From Citrobacter braakii (GTDB lineage Bacteria > Pseudomonadota > Gammaproteobacteria > Enterobacterales > Enterobacteriaceae), in the NCBI RefSeq assembly GCF_002075345.1, contig NZ_NAEW01000005.1, positions 310,001 to 374,000 of the forward strand: DNA of 64,000 nt, written 5' to 3'. Both the position numbers and the translations under genes were made by a program. Shown piece by piece: positions 43,385-58,878 of the stretch; positions within the stretch are counted from its first letter, which is position 1; every line of letters begins with the position of its first letter. Below the pieces are notes generated by a model that saw only the letters and a program-made list of their open reading frames with translations, had not been told where the DNA came from and did not search any database.

Positions 43385-43530
43385 GTAGCAAAGAATCGCG
43401 CCATTGGTAACATCGGATAAACAATTTACAGTGATACATATAACATTATGGCGTTTAACTGCCGTCGGGACGTACACTAAGAAGTAACATGTCTGAAAAG
43501 CGTCACCTGCAATATAAAGAAGAGAGAGCA

Positions 43531-43857
43531 ATGGATCAGTTTGAATGTATTAATGTCGAAGAAGCGCATCAGAAGCTGCACCAGGGGACCGCGGTGTTAG
43601 TGGATATCCGCGACCCGCAAAGCTATGCGATGGGTCACGCCCCGCAGGCGTTTCATCTGACGAACGACACGCTGGGGTCATTTATGCGCGAGCATGATTT
43701 CGACACCGCCGTGTTAGTAATGTGTTATCACGGCAACAGCAGTAAAGGCGCGGCGCAATATCTTCTTCAGCAGGGCTATGACGCGGTTTACAGTGTTGAC
43801 GGCGGCTTCGACGCCTGGCATCGACATTTTCCGGCAGAAGTGGCATACGGTTCGTAA
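43531..43857 (+). CDS. glpE: GlpE, single-domain thiosulfate sulfurtransferase
   Basis: The 108-residue rhodanese has catalytic Cys65 in [10 protein letters not shown], identical in length to E. coli GlpE. It transfers sulfur from thiosulfate to cyanide or thioredoxin in vitro; its physiological role is unclear. The start at 43531 with AGAGAG upstream is preferred over a frame 42 nt longer. It is first of glpEGR; an ERIC element separates it from glpG. Confidence 0.95.
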   Translation: MDQFECINVEEAHQKLHQGTAVLVDIRDPQSYAMGHAPQAFHLTNDTLGSFMREHDFDTAVLVMCYHGNSSKGAAQYLLQQGYDAVYSVDGGFDAWHRHFPAEVAYGS

Positions 43858-43860
43858 GAC

Positions 43861-43988
43861 TATACCCAAATAATTCGAGTTGCATCGCGACGGCGACGCA
43901 GCAAATCTCCGGGCGCGTACGAACAGTATCTGACCGGAGTGAGTGAGGAAAGCCAACAAAGATGCAGCTCGAAGTAAGAAGGGTATAT
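43861..43988. repeat. ERIC element between glpE and glpG
   Basis: The element is 128 bp with ends TATACCCAAATAATTCGAGT and GAAGTAAGAAGGGTATA, the classical ERIC termini, plus GTGAGTGAGGAAAGCCAAC. It starts three bases after the glpE stop and lies inside the glpEGR operon, so it is transcribed and may be an RNase target. Confidence 0.92.
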
Positions 43989-44014
43989 ATACTGTCCTCT
44001 TTTGTGTGGAATAA

Positions 44015-44857
<843 letters not shown>

Positions 44858-44872
44858 TTTCAGGGAACAATA

Positions 44873-45631
44873 ATGAAGCAAACACAACGACATGACGCGA
44901 TCATCGAGCTGGTAAAGAAACAGGGATACGTCAGTACCGAGGAGCTGGTGGAGCATTTCTCCGTCAGCCCGCAGACGATTCGCCGCGATCTTAACGATCT
45001 GGCCGATCAGAACATGATTTTGCGCCATCACGGTGGCGCGGCGCTGCCCTCCAGCTCGGTCAACACCCCGTGGCATGACCGTAAAGCGACACAGACGGCG
45101 GAAAAAGAGCGCATTGCCCGCAAAGTTGCCACGCAGATCCCGAACGGTTCTACGTTGTTCATTGATATCGGCACTACGCCGGAAGCGGTGGCTCACGCGC
45201 TGCTCAATCACAGCAATTTACGCATTGTGACCAACAACCTCAATGTGGCGAATACGCTGATGGCGAAAGAGGATTTCCGCATCATACTCGCCGGTGGCGA
45301 ACTGCGTAGCCGCGACGGCGGTATTATGGGCGAAGCGACCCTCGACTTTATTTCTCAGTTCCGCCTGGACTTCGGCATCTTAGGGATTAGCGGTATCGAT
45401 AGCGATGGCTCCCTGCTGGAGTTTGATTATCACGAAGTTCGCACCAAGCGCGCGATTATTGAGAATTCACGGCATGTGATGCTGGTGGTGGATCACTCGA
45501 AGTTTGGGCGTAACGCGATGGTGAATATGGGCAGTATCAGCATGGTGGATGCGGTGTATACCGACACGCTGCCGCCAGCTGGCGTGATGCAGGTTATTGC
45601 GGACCATCATATTCAGTTAGAGCTGTGCTAA
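44873..45631 (+). CDS. glpR: GlpR, glycerol-3-phosphate regulon repressor (DeoR family)
   Basis: The 252-residue DeoR-family repressor has its helix-turn-helix at about residues 19-45 (STEELVEHFSVSPQTIRRDLN). The sugar-phosphate isomerase-like effector domain (about 75-250) binds glycerol-3-phosphate. It represses glpD through the operator at 43365-43384. The frame is complete here, in contrast to E. coli K-12 MG1655, where glpR carries a frameshift. It converges with malT. Confidence 0.95.
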   Translation: MKQTQRHDAIIELVKKQGYVSTEELVEHFSVSPQTIRRDLNDLADQNMILRHHGGAALPSSSVNTPWHDRKATQTAEKERIARKVATQIPNGSTLFIDIGTTPEAVAHALLNHSNLRIVTNNLNVANTLMAKEDFRIILAGGELRSRDGGIMGEATLDFISQFRLDFGILGISGIDSDGSLLEFDYHEVRTKRAIIENSRHVMLVVDHSKFGRNAMVNMGSISMVDAVYTDTLPPAGVMQVIADHHIQLELC

Positions 45632-45641
45632 GTTAATTCCA

Positions 45642-45668
45642 GGCCTGATAAGCGTAGCGTATCAGGCA
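45642..45668. repeat. REP-like hairpin between glpR and malT
   Basis: GCCTGATA (45643-45650) and TATCAGGC (45660-45667) occupy nearly the whole 41-bp gap between the two convergent genes. Confidence 0.75.
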
Positions 45669-45672
45669 TTAA

Positions 45673-48381
<2,709 letters not shown>

Positions 48382-48501
48382 TTAGTCACTTCACTGTGTG
48401 AAAATGGGGAAAAATGATTTTTTTTGCGCTTCGTAATTAATAGATATAAGGTCGGCCAGATTAGTGTTTTATGCAAGCTAAGCGGACTTTTTGTGTGTCT
48501 G

Positions 48502-48521
48502 ATTTTGCACTATGTCACAAA
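48502..48521 (-). promoter_or_regulatory. CRP site of malT
   Basis: On the minus strand TTTGTGACATAGTGCAAAAT corresponds closely to the known E. coli malT CRP site (TGTGACacagTGCAAA) and lies about 125 bp upstream of the start codon. Confidence 0.8.
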
Positions 48522-48894
48522 TCTAAACATCTATTACATTAATTGCTTTAAAGAGTCACAACAGGCGTGGCGACTGGATCCGTCGGTATTTTGGCTGAGC
48601 CGAAAAATACCTCCCTTTTTATAAGGTTACTCAGTTGCTTAATGTAAAGAGCCGAATTTTGTGGCCGACTTAAAAGTTTTATGTGAATTATCTTATCCAC
48701 CTTGGATATTTCAGGTTAGAAACTATTTCTCTGTTTACAGATTGTTTCCCATCGTCACCCCTCTATTTGATATTGTCGATTTATCTCTTGTTATTAATGC
48801 GTCGTCCGTTGGGCATTACAGGGGCGTTATGCCGGACTTACGCGAATTTACGGGCGATAACACCCTCTTTAAGTGGCAGCGATCACACTTTTAT

Positions 48895-48940
48895 GCTCAT
48901 CCCCGCTCCTCCTCCCTGCCTAATCCATGCCAGGATGAGG
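48895..48940 (+). promoter_or_regulatory. MalT boxes of the malPQ promoter
   Basis: Three near-matches to GGGGA(T/G)GAGG occur here: GGGGATGAGC (minus strand, 48904-48895), AGGGAGGAGG (minus strand, 48917-48908) and CAGGATGAGG (plus strand, 48931-48940). They lie 70-115 bp ahead of malP. The rest of the 630-bp malT-malP gap (48379-49007) shows only AT-rich sequence and chance frames. Confidence 0.72.
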
Positions 48941-48992
48941 AAGGTCAACAACGAGCCTGGCAAACTAGCGATAACGTTGTTTTATTACCTAA

Positions 48993-51401
<2,409 letters not shown>

Positions 51402-51410
51402 GGAATCGCG

Positions 51411-53498
51411 ATGGAAAGCAAACGTCTGGATAATGCCGCGTTGGCGGCGGGGATCAGCCCCAATTACATTAATGCCCACGGTAAACCGCAGTCTATTGGC
51501 GTCGAAACCAAGCGGCGTTTGCTTGACGCTATGCATCGCTCCACCGCCACCGCTCAGGTGGCGGTGACCCCGGTGCCGAATGTCATGGTTTATACCGCTG
51601 GTAAGAAAATGCCGCTGGCAGTTGAGGGACGCGGAGAGTTTACCTGGCTGCTGACCACCGAAGAGGGCGTGCAGCACAAAGGGCATGCCGTCGGCGGTAA
51701 ATCGTTCAACCTTCCGGCGAAGCTGCCGGAAGGGTATCACACGCTTACCCTCACCCAGGGGGAGTTGCGTACCCATTGCCGCATCATCGTCGCGCCGAAA
51801 CGCTGCTATGAGCCGCAGGCTCTGTTAGCCGGGCAGAAGCTGTGGGGCGCATGCGTTCAGCTCTATACCCTGCGTTCAGAAAAAAACTGGGGGATTGGCG
51901 ACTTTGGCGATCTCCGTGCCATGCTGGTGGAGGTGGCGCAACGCGGCGGCGCGTTTATCGGCCTGAATCCGATTCACGCGCTGTATCCGGCGAACCCGGA
52001 GAGTGCCAGTCCGTACAGCCCGTCGTCACGCCGCTGGCTGAACGTTATTTATATAGATGTGAACGCAGTAGACGATTTTCGCCTGAGTAAAGAGGCGCAG
52101 GCCTGGTGGCAGAAACCCGCGACTCAGCAAGCTCTGCAACGCGCGCGTGATACCGAGTGGGTTGATTATTCTGCCGTTACCGCATTGAAGATGACAGCGC
52201 TGCGTATGGCATGGAAAAGCTTCTCTGCACGTGACGATGAGCAGATGGCGGCATTTCGCCAGTTTGTGACTCAGGAAGGGGATAGCCTGTACTGGCAGGC
52301 GGCCTTTGACGCGCTGCATGCGCATCAGGTGAAAGAGGACGCACTGCGCTGGGGCTGGCCGGTGTGGCCGCAAGCTTTCCAGTCGGTGGATTCGCCAGAG
52401 GTAAAACGCTTTTGCGAAGAGTATCGTGATGAAGTGGATTTCTACCTGTGGTTGCAGTGGCTGGCGTATACCCAGTTTGCTGATTGCTGGAAAACCAGCC
52501 AGGGCTTTGCGATGCCGATTGGATTATATCGCGATCTGGCTGTCGGCGTAGCCGAAGGCGGGGCGGAAACCTGGTGCGACCGCGAGTTGTATTGCCTGAA
52601 AGCCTCGGTTGGCGCACCGCCGGATATTCTCGGTCCGCTCGGGCAAAACTGGGGATTGCCGCCGATGGATCCGCATATCATCACGGCACGCGCTTACGAA
52701 CCGTTTATCGAACTGCTGCGTGCCAATATGCAGAACTGCGGTGCGTTGCGTATCGACCATGTTATGTCGATGCTGCGTCTGTGGTGGATCCCTTACGGTG
52801 AAACTGCCGATCACGGCGCCTACGTGCATTATCCGGTCGACGATCTGCTTTCAATTCTGGCGCTGGAAAGTAAACGTCATCACTGCATGGTAATTGGTGA
52901 AGATCTGGGGACTGTGCCGGTAGAGATCGTCAGCAAGCTGCGTGACAGCGGCGTGTACTCCTACAAAGTGCTTTATTTTGAGAATGACCATGAGAAAAAT
53001 TTCCGCGCGCCGAAAGCGTACCCGGAACAATCAATGGCAGTCGCGGCGACGCATGACCTTCCTACGCTTAAAGGTTATTGGGATAGCGGCGATCTGACGC
53101 TGGGTAAGGCGCTGGGTCTGTACCCGGATGAAGTCGTGCTGCGTGGGTTGTATCAGGACAGAGAACTGGCGAAACAGGGGCTGCTGGACGCGCTGCACAA
53201 ATACGGGTGCCTGCCAAAACGTGCTGGTCACAAGGCGTCACTGATGTCGATGACGCCGATTCTTAATCGCGGCATGCAACGCTACATCGCTGACAGCAAC
53301 AGTGCGCTGTTGGGCCTGCAACCGGAAGACTGGCTGGATATGGCTGAGCCGGTCAATATTCCCGGGACCAGCGATCAGTACAAAAACTGGCGGCGTAAGC
53401 TCACCGCCACGCTGGAGCAGATGTTTGCCGATGACGGTGTGAACAAGCTGATTAAGGATTTGGATAAGCGCCGAAAAGCGGCCGCGAAGAAGAAGTAA
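51411..53498 (+). CDS. malQ: MalQ, 4-alpha-glucanotransferase (amylomaltase)
   Basis: The 695-residue GH77 enzyme (E. coli 694) disproportionates maltodextrins, releasing glucose and building longer chains for MalP. Catalytic segments are LRIDHVMSM (nucleophile Asp), VIGEDLGTVP (acid/base Glu) and AATHDLPTLKG. Enterobacterial MalQ has an N-terminal extension, seen here as residues 1-140. It is followed by a perfect terminator. Confidence 0.96.
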   Translation: MESKRLDNAALAAGISPNYINAHGKPQSIGVETKRRLLDAMHRSTATAQVAVTPVPNVMVYTAGKKMPLAVEGRGEFTWLLTTEEGVQHKGHAVGGKSFNLPAKLPEGYHTLTLTQGELRTHCRIIVAPKRCYEPQALLAGQKLWGACVQLYTLRSEKNWGIGDFGDLRAMLVEVAQRGGAFIGLNPIHALYPANPESASPYSPSSRRWLNVIYIDVNAVDDFRLSKEAQAWWQKPATQQALQRARDTEWVDYSAVTALKMTALRMAWKSFSARDDEQMAAFRQFVTQEGDSLYWQAAFDALHAHQVKEDALRWGWPVWPQAFQSVDSPEVKRFCEEYRDEVDFYLWLQWLAYTQFADCWKTSQGFAMPIGLYRDLAVGVAEGGAETWCDRELYCLKASVGAPPDILGPLGQNWGLPPMDPHIITARAYEPFIELLRANMQNCGALRIDHVMSMLRLWWIPYGETADHGAYVHYPVDDLLSILALESKRHHCMVIGEDLGTVPVEIVSKLRDSGVYSYKVLYFENDHEKNFRAPKAYPEQSMAVAATHDLPTLKGYWDSGDLTLGKALGLYPDEVVLRGLYQDRELAKQGLLDALHKYGCLPKRAGHKASLMSMTPILNRGMQRYIADSNSALLGLQPEDWLDMAEPVNIPGTSDQYKNWRRKLTATLEQMFADDGVNKLIKDLDKRRKAAAKKK

Positions 53499-53500
53499 TA

Positions 53501-53526
53501 AAGCCGGGGATTTCCCCGGCTTTTTT
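53501..53526 (+). terminator. malPQ terminator
   Basis: AAGCCGGGG / CCCCGGCTT followed by TTTTTT begins two bases after the malQ stop. Confidence 0.93.
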
Positions 53527-53541
53527 AGGGTGATAGCAGTT

Positions 53542-53570
53542 AGGCCGGGTAAGCGAAGCGCCACCCGGCA
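53542..53570. repeat. REP unit after malQ
   Basis: AGGCCGGGTAAGCG paired with CGCCACCCGGC lies between the convergent malQ and gntT. Confidence 0.78.
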
Positions 53571-53578
53571 CAGTTTTA

Positions 53579-54895
53579 TCAGACCACCATACCCAGCAGC
53601 AGACACCCTACAAGACCGCAGACGGAGATAATGGTTTCCAGCATTGACCATGACTTGATGGTTTCACCGATGGTCAAGTTGAAGTACTCCTTGAACAGCC
53701 AGAAGCCCGGATCGTTCACGTGGGAGAAAATGACGGAGCCGGAACCAACCGCAATAACCATTAGCTCAGGGCTTACGCCGGTCGTTGCAATCAGCGGTGC
53801 CACAATCCCACCAGCGGTGATCGCCGCTACGGTTGCGGAGCCCAGTGCGATACGCAGTACCGCAGCGATAGACCATGCCATCAGCAGCGGAGAAACGTTT
53901 GAACCGTGCATCATTGACGCGATGTACTTGTCCACGCCGCTATCCACCAGGACCTGTTTGAAGGCACCGCCACCACCAATGATCAACAGCATCATCGCGA
54001 TGATTTTGATGGAGGACACCAGCGTGTCGTTGATCTGATCCATCGAACGTCCACGGTTCAGACCAAAAGTGAACATTGCAATCAGCACCGCGATAAGCGT
54101 TGCCATAACCGGGTCACCCAGGAATTCTGCCACCGTCAGGAAAGCGTGGCCTTTTGGCAGAATCATCTCCGCCACGGCGCGCATTGCCATCAGGATAACC
54201 GGTACCAGGGAGGTCCAGACGCTGACGCCAAAGCCAGGCATCTCTTCTTCGGTAAACGTTTTCGCGCTGTACAGACCTTCCGGGATTGGCTTATCGATGC
54301 CTTTCAGGAAGCGAGCGTACACCGGACCGGCGAGAATAACGGTCGGGATTGCCAGAATCGTACCAAACAGCAGGGTTTTACCCATATCTGCATGGAAAAT
54401 GGTGGCAATAGCGGTCGGACCTGGGTGCGGCGGCAGGAAGCCGTGAGTTACGGACAGCGCAGCAGCCATCGGCACGCCAACATACAGCAGCGGGATGTTG
54501 GCAGCAGCGGCGATGGTGAACACCAGCGGCAGCATCAGCACGAAGCCGACTTCGTAGAACAGGGCAAAACCGACGGTGAAGCCGGTTAATACCACCGCCC
54601 ACTGAATATGTTTTTTGCCGAATTTAGCAATCAGGGTGGTTGCGATGCGTTGTGCGCCGCCGCAGTCCGCCAGCATTTTGCCCAGCATGGCGCCAAAACC
54701 CATAATCAGGGCGAGGCTGCCAAGGGTTCCGCCGACGCCGGCTTTAATCGAACCGATGACTTTATCCAGTGGCATCCCTTGCATCAATCCGACAGCAAGC
54801 GCCACCAGGACGAGAGCGATGAAGCCGTTCATTTTGAAACGGATCATCAGGAGGAGTAACAAGATTACACCGATAGCAACGATGACTAATGGCAT
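53579..54895 (-). CDS. gntT: GntT, high-affinity gluconate transporter
   Basis: The 438-residue GntP-family permease matches E. coli GntT in length, with about 12-14 hydrophobic segments. The conserved signatures ALGSATVAAITAG and SHVNDPGFWLFKEYF mirror those of GntU. It is monocistronic. Two GntR operators lie upstream, consistent with repression relieved by gluconate. Confidence 0.95.
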   Translation of the reverse strand: MPLVIVAIGVILLLLLMIRFKMNGFIALVLVALAVGLMQGMPLDKVIGSIKAGVGGTLGSLALIMGFGAMLGKMLADCGGAQRIATTLIAKFGKKHIQWAVVLTGFTVGFALFYEVGFVLMLPLVFTIAAAANIPLLYVGVPMAAALSVTHGFLPPHPGPTAIATIFHADMGKTLLFGTILAIPTVILAGPVYARFLKGIDKPIPEGLYSAKTFTEEEMPGFGVSVWTSLVPVILMAMRAVAEMILPKGHAFLTVAEFLGDPVMATLIAVLIAMFTFGLNRGRSMDQINDTLVSSIKIIAMMLLIIGGGGAFKQVLVDSGVDKYIASMMHGSNVSPLLMAWSIAAVLRIALGSATVAAITAGGIVAPLIATTGVSPELMVIAVGSGSVIFSHVNDPGFWLFKEYFNLTIGETIKSWSMLETIISVCGLVGCLLLGMVV

Positions 54896-55174
54896 GATTT
54901 ACCTGGCCTTTACTTTGTTATGGGTAACGTCAGTGTTTAGATGACAAATTCCGATTGTCCCGACCGGGAACAGAGCATTCTCAGCACCAATGCTGGTTGC
55001 CTTCAAAACTAATCAGTTTAGCTGGCTGTTATGTGTGTGTTAGGTGCTGATGCGAATGATACGGGTAACATGCGGCGCTTGAAAATCACCTGGGCAGGCA
55101 AAATTTAAATTATGAGAGGCTGGTCAAATTATGAAGGGGATTGTTGCAGGAAATATGCGGAGAAATGCAAGGTT
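54896..55174 (-). promoter_or_regulatory. gntT promoter region with two GntR operators
   Basis: TTGTTATGGGTAACGT (54915-54930) and ATGATACGGGTAACAT (55056-55071) match the GntR palindrome. They are 141 bp apart, one near the start codon and one upstream, a spacing compatible with the loop-type repression described for E. coli gntT. Confidence 0.8.
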
Positions 55175-55252
55175 GTAGGCCGGATAAAGCGATTACGCTG
55201 CCATCCGGCATCAATGCCCGATGGCGGCGCGGATGCGTCTTAACGGGCCTAC
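55175..55252. repeat. BIME between nfuA and gntT
   Basis: Two REP units (GTAGGCCGGATAAAGCG...GCCATCCGGC and GCCCGATGGCGGCGCG...CGGGCCTAC) lie just after the nfuA stop. Confidence 0.85.
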
Positions 55253-55274
55253 GGAAACTCGACAGGTTGAGGCG

Positions 55275-55850
55275 TTAGTAGTAAGAGTGCTCGCCGCGCT
55301 GGTGTTCGGTTAAATCGCGAACGCCTTTCAGTTCAGGGAATTCAGCCAGCAGCTGCTTCTCGATACCTTCTTTCAGCGTTACATCTACCATTGAACAGCC
55401 GTTACATCCGCCGCCAAACTGCAGAATAGCGTAGCCTTCATCGGTGATTTCCATCAGAGAGACGCGACCACCGTGACCTGCCAGCTGTGGGTTGATCTGC
55501 GATTGCAACATGTACTCCACGCGTTCCATCAGCGGCGCATCATCGGCAACTTTACGCATTTTGGCGTTTGGTGCTTTCAGGGTCAGTTGGGAGCCTAACT
55601 GGTCGGTAACGAAATCGATTTCTGCATCTTCCAGATACGGTGCGCTCAGTTCATCAACATATGCGGTCAGCAGGTCAAATTTAATGGCGGTGTCGGTTGC
55701 TTCCACGGCGTCCGGCGGACAATAAGAAACGCCGCATTCAGCGTTAGGCGTGCCGGGATTAATCACAAATACGCGGATTTGTGTCCCTTCTTCCTGATTT
55801 GCCAGCAGTTTGGCAAAGTGCGCTTGTGCAGCATCGGAAATATGGATCAT
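55275..55850 (-). CDS. nfuA: NfuA, Fe-S cluster carrier protein
   Basis: The 191-residue protein has an N-terminal degenerate A-type domain (about 1-95, without the A-type cysteines) and a C-terminal Nfu domain. Cys149 and Cys152 (GGGCNGCSM) bind a 4Fe-4S cluster at a dimer interface. It delivers clusters to targets such as lipoyl synthase and aconitase, especially under oxidative stress or iron limitation. Its older name gntY reflects its location by gntT and gntX. Confidence 0.97.
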   Translation of the reverse strand: MIHISDAAQAHFAKLLANQEEGTQIRVFVINPGTPNAECGVSYCPPDAVEATDTAIKFDLLTAYVDELSAPYLEDAEIDFVTDQLGSQLTLKAPNAKMRKVADDAPLMERVEYMLQSQINPQLAGHGGRVSLMEITDEGYAILQFGGGCNGCSMVDVTLKEGIEKQLLAEFPELKGVRDLTEHQRGEHSYY

Positions 55851-55908
55851 AGTAATGGCCTAATAGTTGACTATTTTACTTGGTTATAATACGCCCATCA
55901 TCGAGGCT

Positions 55909-56592
55909 CTACAAGGTTCGACACAGGCACCATACCTGGACAGTCGCCGCGCCGTTGCGTAAAAGCAGCTGCGCGATTTCCGCGACGGTACTTCCGGTAG
56001 TGACGACATCATCCACAATGACCATATGGAGTCCCTGCACTGGCAATTCAAGGCGAAAGGCGTTTTTCAGGTTACGTTTACGTAATCGGGCGCTGAGATG
56101 GTGCTGTGTGGCGGTTGCCCGAACCCGCGTGATGGCCCGGCTGTCCCAGTCGCAGTCTAGCCAGCGAGCCAGGGGACGACACAGTAAGTCGCTCTGATTA
56201 AACCCTCTGCGCCAGTGCCGGCGCTGCCAGAGCGGGACGCTGACGAGCCTGTCCGGCAGAGGAAGACCGCTGACGCGCCGGGCCTGTAATACCTCCAGCA
56301 ACAGCAAGCGTGAAAGGGCGGGGGCCATTTCGCCACGTCGGGAAAACTTGAGCTGGTGGATAAGCCCGCTCAACGGCAGAGCATAGTCGCTGACGGTAAC
56401 CAGTCGCTGCCACGGCGGTGGTTTTTGCAGACAGCGCCCGCAGGGAACGACGGTATGTGCGGCAGGGAGTCCACATTGAGGGCACCGGCTGACGTGCTGA
56501 TGCGTTGCCCGTGTGCAGACTGAACAGATCCCCCAATGCCCTAACGTCAGGGGCATTCGGCATAGCCAGCACAATCCCGGTACTGTTAGCAT
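55909..56592 (-). CDS. gntX: GntX (ComF family), phosphoribosyltransferase-like DNA uptake protein
   Basis: The 227-residue protein has an N-terminal zinc-finger-like cluster (CWLC, CSVC, CPQC, CGRC within residues 9-55) and a C-terminal type I phosphoribosyltransferase domain with VIVDDVVTTGSTV (about 191-203). It matches E. coli GntX/YhgH, which is needed for using DNA as a nutrient. The role in gluconate metabolism implied by its name is not established. It is divergent from bioH with a 37-bp gap. Confidence 0.92.
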   Translation of the reverse strand: MLTVPGLCWLCRMPLTLGHWGICSVCTRATHQHVSRCPQCGLPAAHTVVPCGRCLQKPPPWQRLVTVSDYALPLSGLIHQLKFSRRGEMAPALSRLLLLEVLQARRVSGLPLPDRLVSVPLWQRRHWRRGFNQSDLLCRPLARWLDCDWDSRAITRVRATATQHHLSARLRKRNLKNAFRLELPVQGLHMVIVDDVVTTGSTVAEIAQLLLRNGAATVQVWCLCRTL

Positions 56593-56629
56593 AGAAGCAT
56601 CCTTTCAGGCTAAAAGAGAACAATAACTG

Positions 56630-57400
56630 ATGAATGACATCTGGTGGCAGACCCAGGGTTCGGGAAATTGCCATCTTGTGCTGCTGCACGGATGGGGACT
56701 GAATGCGCAAGTGTGGCATTGCATAAGCGAGGAACTGAGTTCGCATTTCACGCTGCATCTTGTCGACTTACCGGGATTTGGTCGCAGCCAGGGGTTCGGC
56801 GCAATGTCGCTGGAAGAGATGGCTGAGCGGGTAGTAAAACAGGCACCGGAGAAAGCCATCTGGCTCGGCTGGAGTCTGGGCGGGCTGGTCGCAAGCCAGG
56901 TGGCGTTAACCCATCCTGAACGTGTTCAGGCGCTGGTGACCGTGGCGTCTTCCCCTTGCTTTAGCGCGCGTGACGAGTGGCCGGGTATCAAGCCAGAAGT
57001 GCTGGCAGGTTTCCAGCAGCAGTTGAGCGAAGATTTCCAGCGTACGGTGGAACGTTTTCTGGCGTTGCAGACGATGGGCACGGACACCGCGCGTCAGGAT
57101 GCGCGGGCACTGAAGAAAACAGTGCTGGCGTTACCCATGCCGAATGTCGAGGTGCTCAATGGCGGACTGGAGATCCTGAAAACGGTCGATCTGCGTGAGC
57201 CTCTGTGCGCTGTGGACATGCCTTTTCTGCGGTTGTACGGCTATCTCGATGGACTGGTTCCGCGCAAAGTGGTCCCAATGCTCGATGCCCTGTGGCCGCA
57301 TAGCGAGTCGTTGATATTTGCTAAAGCGGCGCATGCACCGTTTATCTCGCATCCTGCGGAGTTCTGTGCAGCGCTGGTGGCGTTAAAAAAACGCCTATAA
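56630..57400 (+). CDS. bioH: BioH, pimeloyl-ACP methyl ester carboxylesterase
   Basis: The 256-residue alpha/beta hydrolase matches E. coli in length. The catalytic triad Ser82 (GWSLGG), Asp207 (YLDGLV) and His235 (AAHAPF) is complete. It demethylates pimeloyl-ACP methyl ester to end pimelate chain synthesis in the biotin pathway. It is separate from the bio operon, as in E. coli. Confidence 0.97.
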   Translation: MNDIWWQTQGSGNCHLVLLHGWGLNAQVWHCISEELSSHFTLHLVDLPGFGRSQGFGAMSLEEMAERVVKQAPEKAIWLGWSLGGLVASQVALTHPERVQALVTVASSPCFSARDEWPGIKPEVLAGFQQQLSEDFQRTVERFLALQTMGTDTARQDARALKKTVLALPMPNVEVLNGGLEILKTVDLREPLCAVDMPFLRLYGYLDGLVPRKVVPMLDALWPHSESLIFAKAAHAPFISHPAEFCAALVALKKRL

Positions 57401-57411
57401 ATCTGTTGTGT

Positions 57412-57441
57412 TGCCCGGTAGAGCCACGCTTACCGGGCTTG
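57412..57441. repeat. REP-like hairpin after bioH
   Basis: GCCCGGTA (57413-57420) pairs with TACCGGGC (57431-57438) between convergent bioH and the Rpn gene. Confidence 0.75.
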
Positions 57442-57444
57442 AGA

Positions 57445-58395
57445 TTAATGGCTACGCGTAGCCAGATCCTCAGCGGTCAGTCCGGTAATTCTGAAGATGG
57501 TCAGCGGATCGATACCATCAGCCTGCAGGGTTGATGCAATACGTAAAGCTTCCTCTCGTTTACCTTGTTGCAAGCCCGTTTGTAACCCCTCTTGTAACCC
57601 TTTCATATGGCCTTCCTGAAGACCATTAAGATGCCCTTCTTGTCGTAATCTTTCGGCGATAGTCATCAACTTTTCCTTATGTTGGGGTAAACGTTCGGCG
57701 ACCTCATGAAGAAACTCGGTAAAATGTGTGGTGTCCCCGACCTGCATTAGATAATTAAACAAGGCTTTCAACTGGCTGTCATTAGCGTGTCCTTTAATAA
57801 TCAGGATGGCCAGTTTTTCTACCAGCCCCATCAAATCGCGTTTACGAATATGTTTTTGGATGAGTTCCAATAGCGCCATCCGGCGATGCTGCATGATCTC
57901 GTTATCGGGAACCACGGTGATATCGATCAGTGGAAACGCTGAGGTATAAAGTTGTCTGGCGGCCTTTGGGTCGTCAAATTCGTCCAGCCAGCAGAGTGAG
58001 TAGGGGTATGGGCTTGCCGCGCCATGATAAAAAAGCATGGGTATCACCAGCGGGAGTTTCTTGTGACCTGCAGCCAAATGACGATGCATGACCGCAATGG
58101 CATAACGCATCAGCCGAAATGCCATATGGGCATCGGCGGTGCTCTGATGCTCAATGATGGTGTAAATATAGCCATCGCCTTCGCGGGTTTTTAATGACCA
58201 CAGCACATCGGAATAGTACGCGCGCAAATCGTCCTCAATAAAGCTGCCCGATTCCAGTTGTAGCGTTTTCAGATCGCACAGTTTTTGCAAAGAGGCTGGA
58301 AGATGGAGCCGAATAAAGTCGCGTGCGGTAGCAGGGTGGTTTAAGAACGTTTTAAAAATCGCGTCATGCGGCGTAGCAGTCGTGTCAGTATTCAT
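57445..58395 (-). CDS. Rpn-family recombination-promoting nuclease (YhgA-like)
   Basis: The 316-residue member of the Rpn/YhgA family (PD-(D/E)XK nuclease, formerly called transposase_31) matches E. coli RpnA in position and in conserved motifs. These are TPHDAIFK near the N-terminus, [20 protein letters not shown], and the core [18 protein letters not shown] at residues 85-105. E. coli members promote RecA-independent recombination and are calcium-stimulated nucleases. The middle and C-terminal parts diverge from RpnA. Residues about 255-285 are a Gly-Leu-Gln-Glu-Gly-type repeat, likely a coiled coil. Confidence 0.85.
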   Translation of the reverse strand: MNTDTTATPHDAIFKTFLNHPATARDFIRLHLPASLQKLCDLKTLQLESGSFIEDDLRAYYSDVLWSLKTREGDGYIYTIIEHQSTADAHMAFRLMRYAIAVMHRHLAAGHKKLPLVIPMLFYHGAASPYPYSLCWLDEFDDPKAARQLYTSAFPLIDITVVPDNEIMQHRRMALLELIQKHIRKRDLMGLVEKLAILIIKGHANDSQLKALFNYLMQVGDTTHFTEFLHEVAERLPQHKEKLMTIAERLRQEGHLNGLQEGHMKGLQEGLQTGLQQGKREEALRIASTLQADGIDPLTIFRITGLTAEDLATRSH

Positions 58396-58569
58396 GGCGA
58401 TCCGTCACCTGAGAAACAAGATGACGAGACTCTACTTCCCTGGTCGCCAGTAATCATCCACGAGTTGATAACGATGCGCGCCAGGCTGGAGGATAGATCT
58501 GCTTTGCTGAAACAGAGACATCTTTGTGGAATCCATTACGCAAAAAGCCGGATATCAGCATAAACGCTT

Positions 58570-58626
58570 TATCGGCCAGGACGTTTGCAGTCATTTTTAG
58601 ACCGGAAGCGTAGCGCCATCCGGCAT
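58570..58626. repeat. REP-derived sequence upstream of feoC end
   Basis: Segments CTTTATCGGCCAGGACG and GACCGGAAGCGTAGCGCCATCCGGC resemble REP halves. It is a degraded BIME between the divergently oriented start of the Rpn gene and the 3' end of feoC. Confidence 0.6.
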
Positions 58627-58630
58627 CGAA

Positions 58631-58867
58631 CTAGCGCAAAGCCCACCACTCGCGCAGGCAGGCTTTACCTTCCGGACAACTCTTGCAGCTTCCGGAAAGA
58701 CACCCGTCGGCATCTTCCTGAATCCGCACCGCTTTGCCCATCTTTTCTAACTGATTCAGCATGGCGTCAATCATGGGCTGCGGGGTGTGCAGCGTGTGGC
58801 TAATCTGAATTGCCTCCATGCGTCCCCGCAAAGCCAATAAATCACGAACCTGAATAAGCGATGCCAT
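58631..58867 (-). CDS. feoC: FeoC, FeoB-associated winged-helix protein
   Basis: The 78-residue winged-helix protein matches E. coli FeoC. The wing contains four cysteines ([15 protein letters not shown], about residues 56-70) that bind an oxygen-sensitive Fe-S cluster. It is thought to protect FeoB from FtsH proteolysis under low oxygen, as shown in Salmonella. It lies 11 nt after feoB in the feoABC operon. Confidence 0.95.
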   Translation of the reverse strand: MASLIQVRDLLALRGRMEAIQISHTLHTPQPMIDAMLNQLEKMGKAVRIQEDADGCLSGSCKSCPEGKACLREWWALR

Positions 58868-58878
58868 TGTCGATAACC

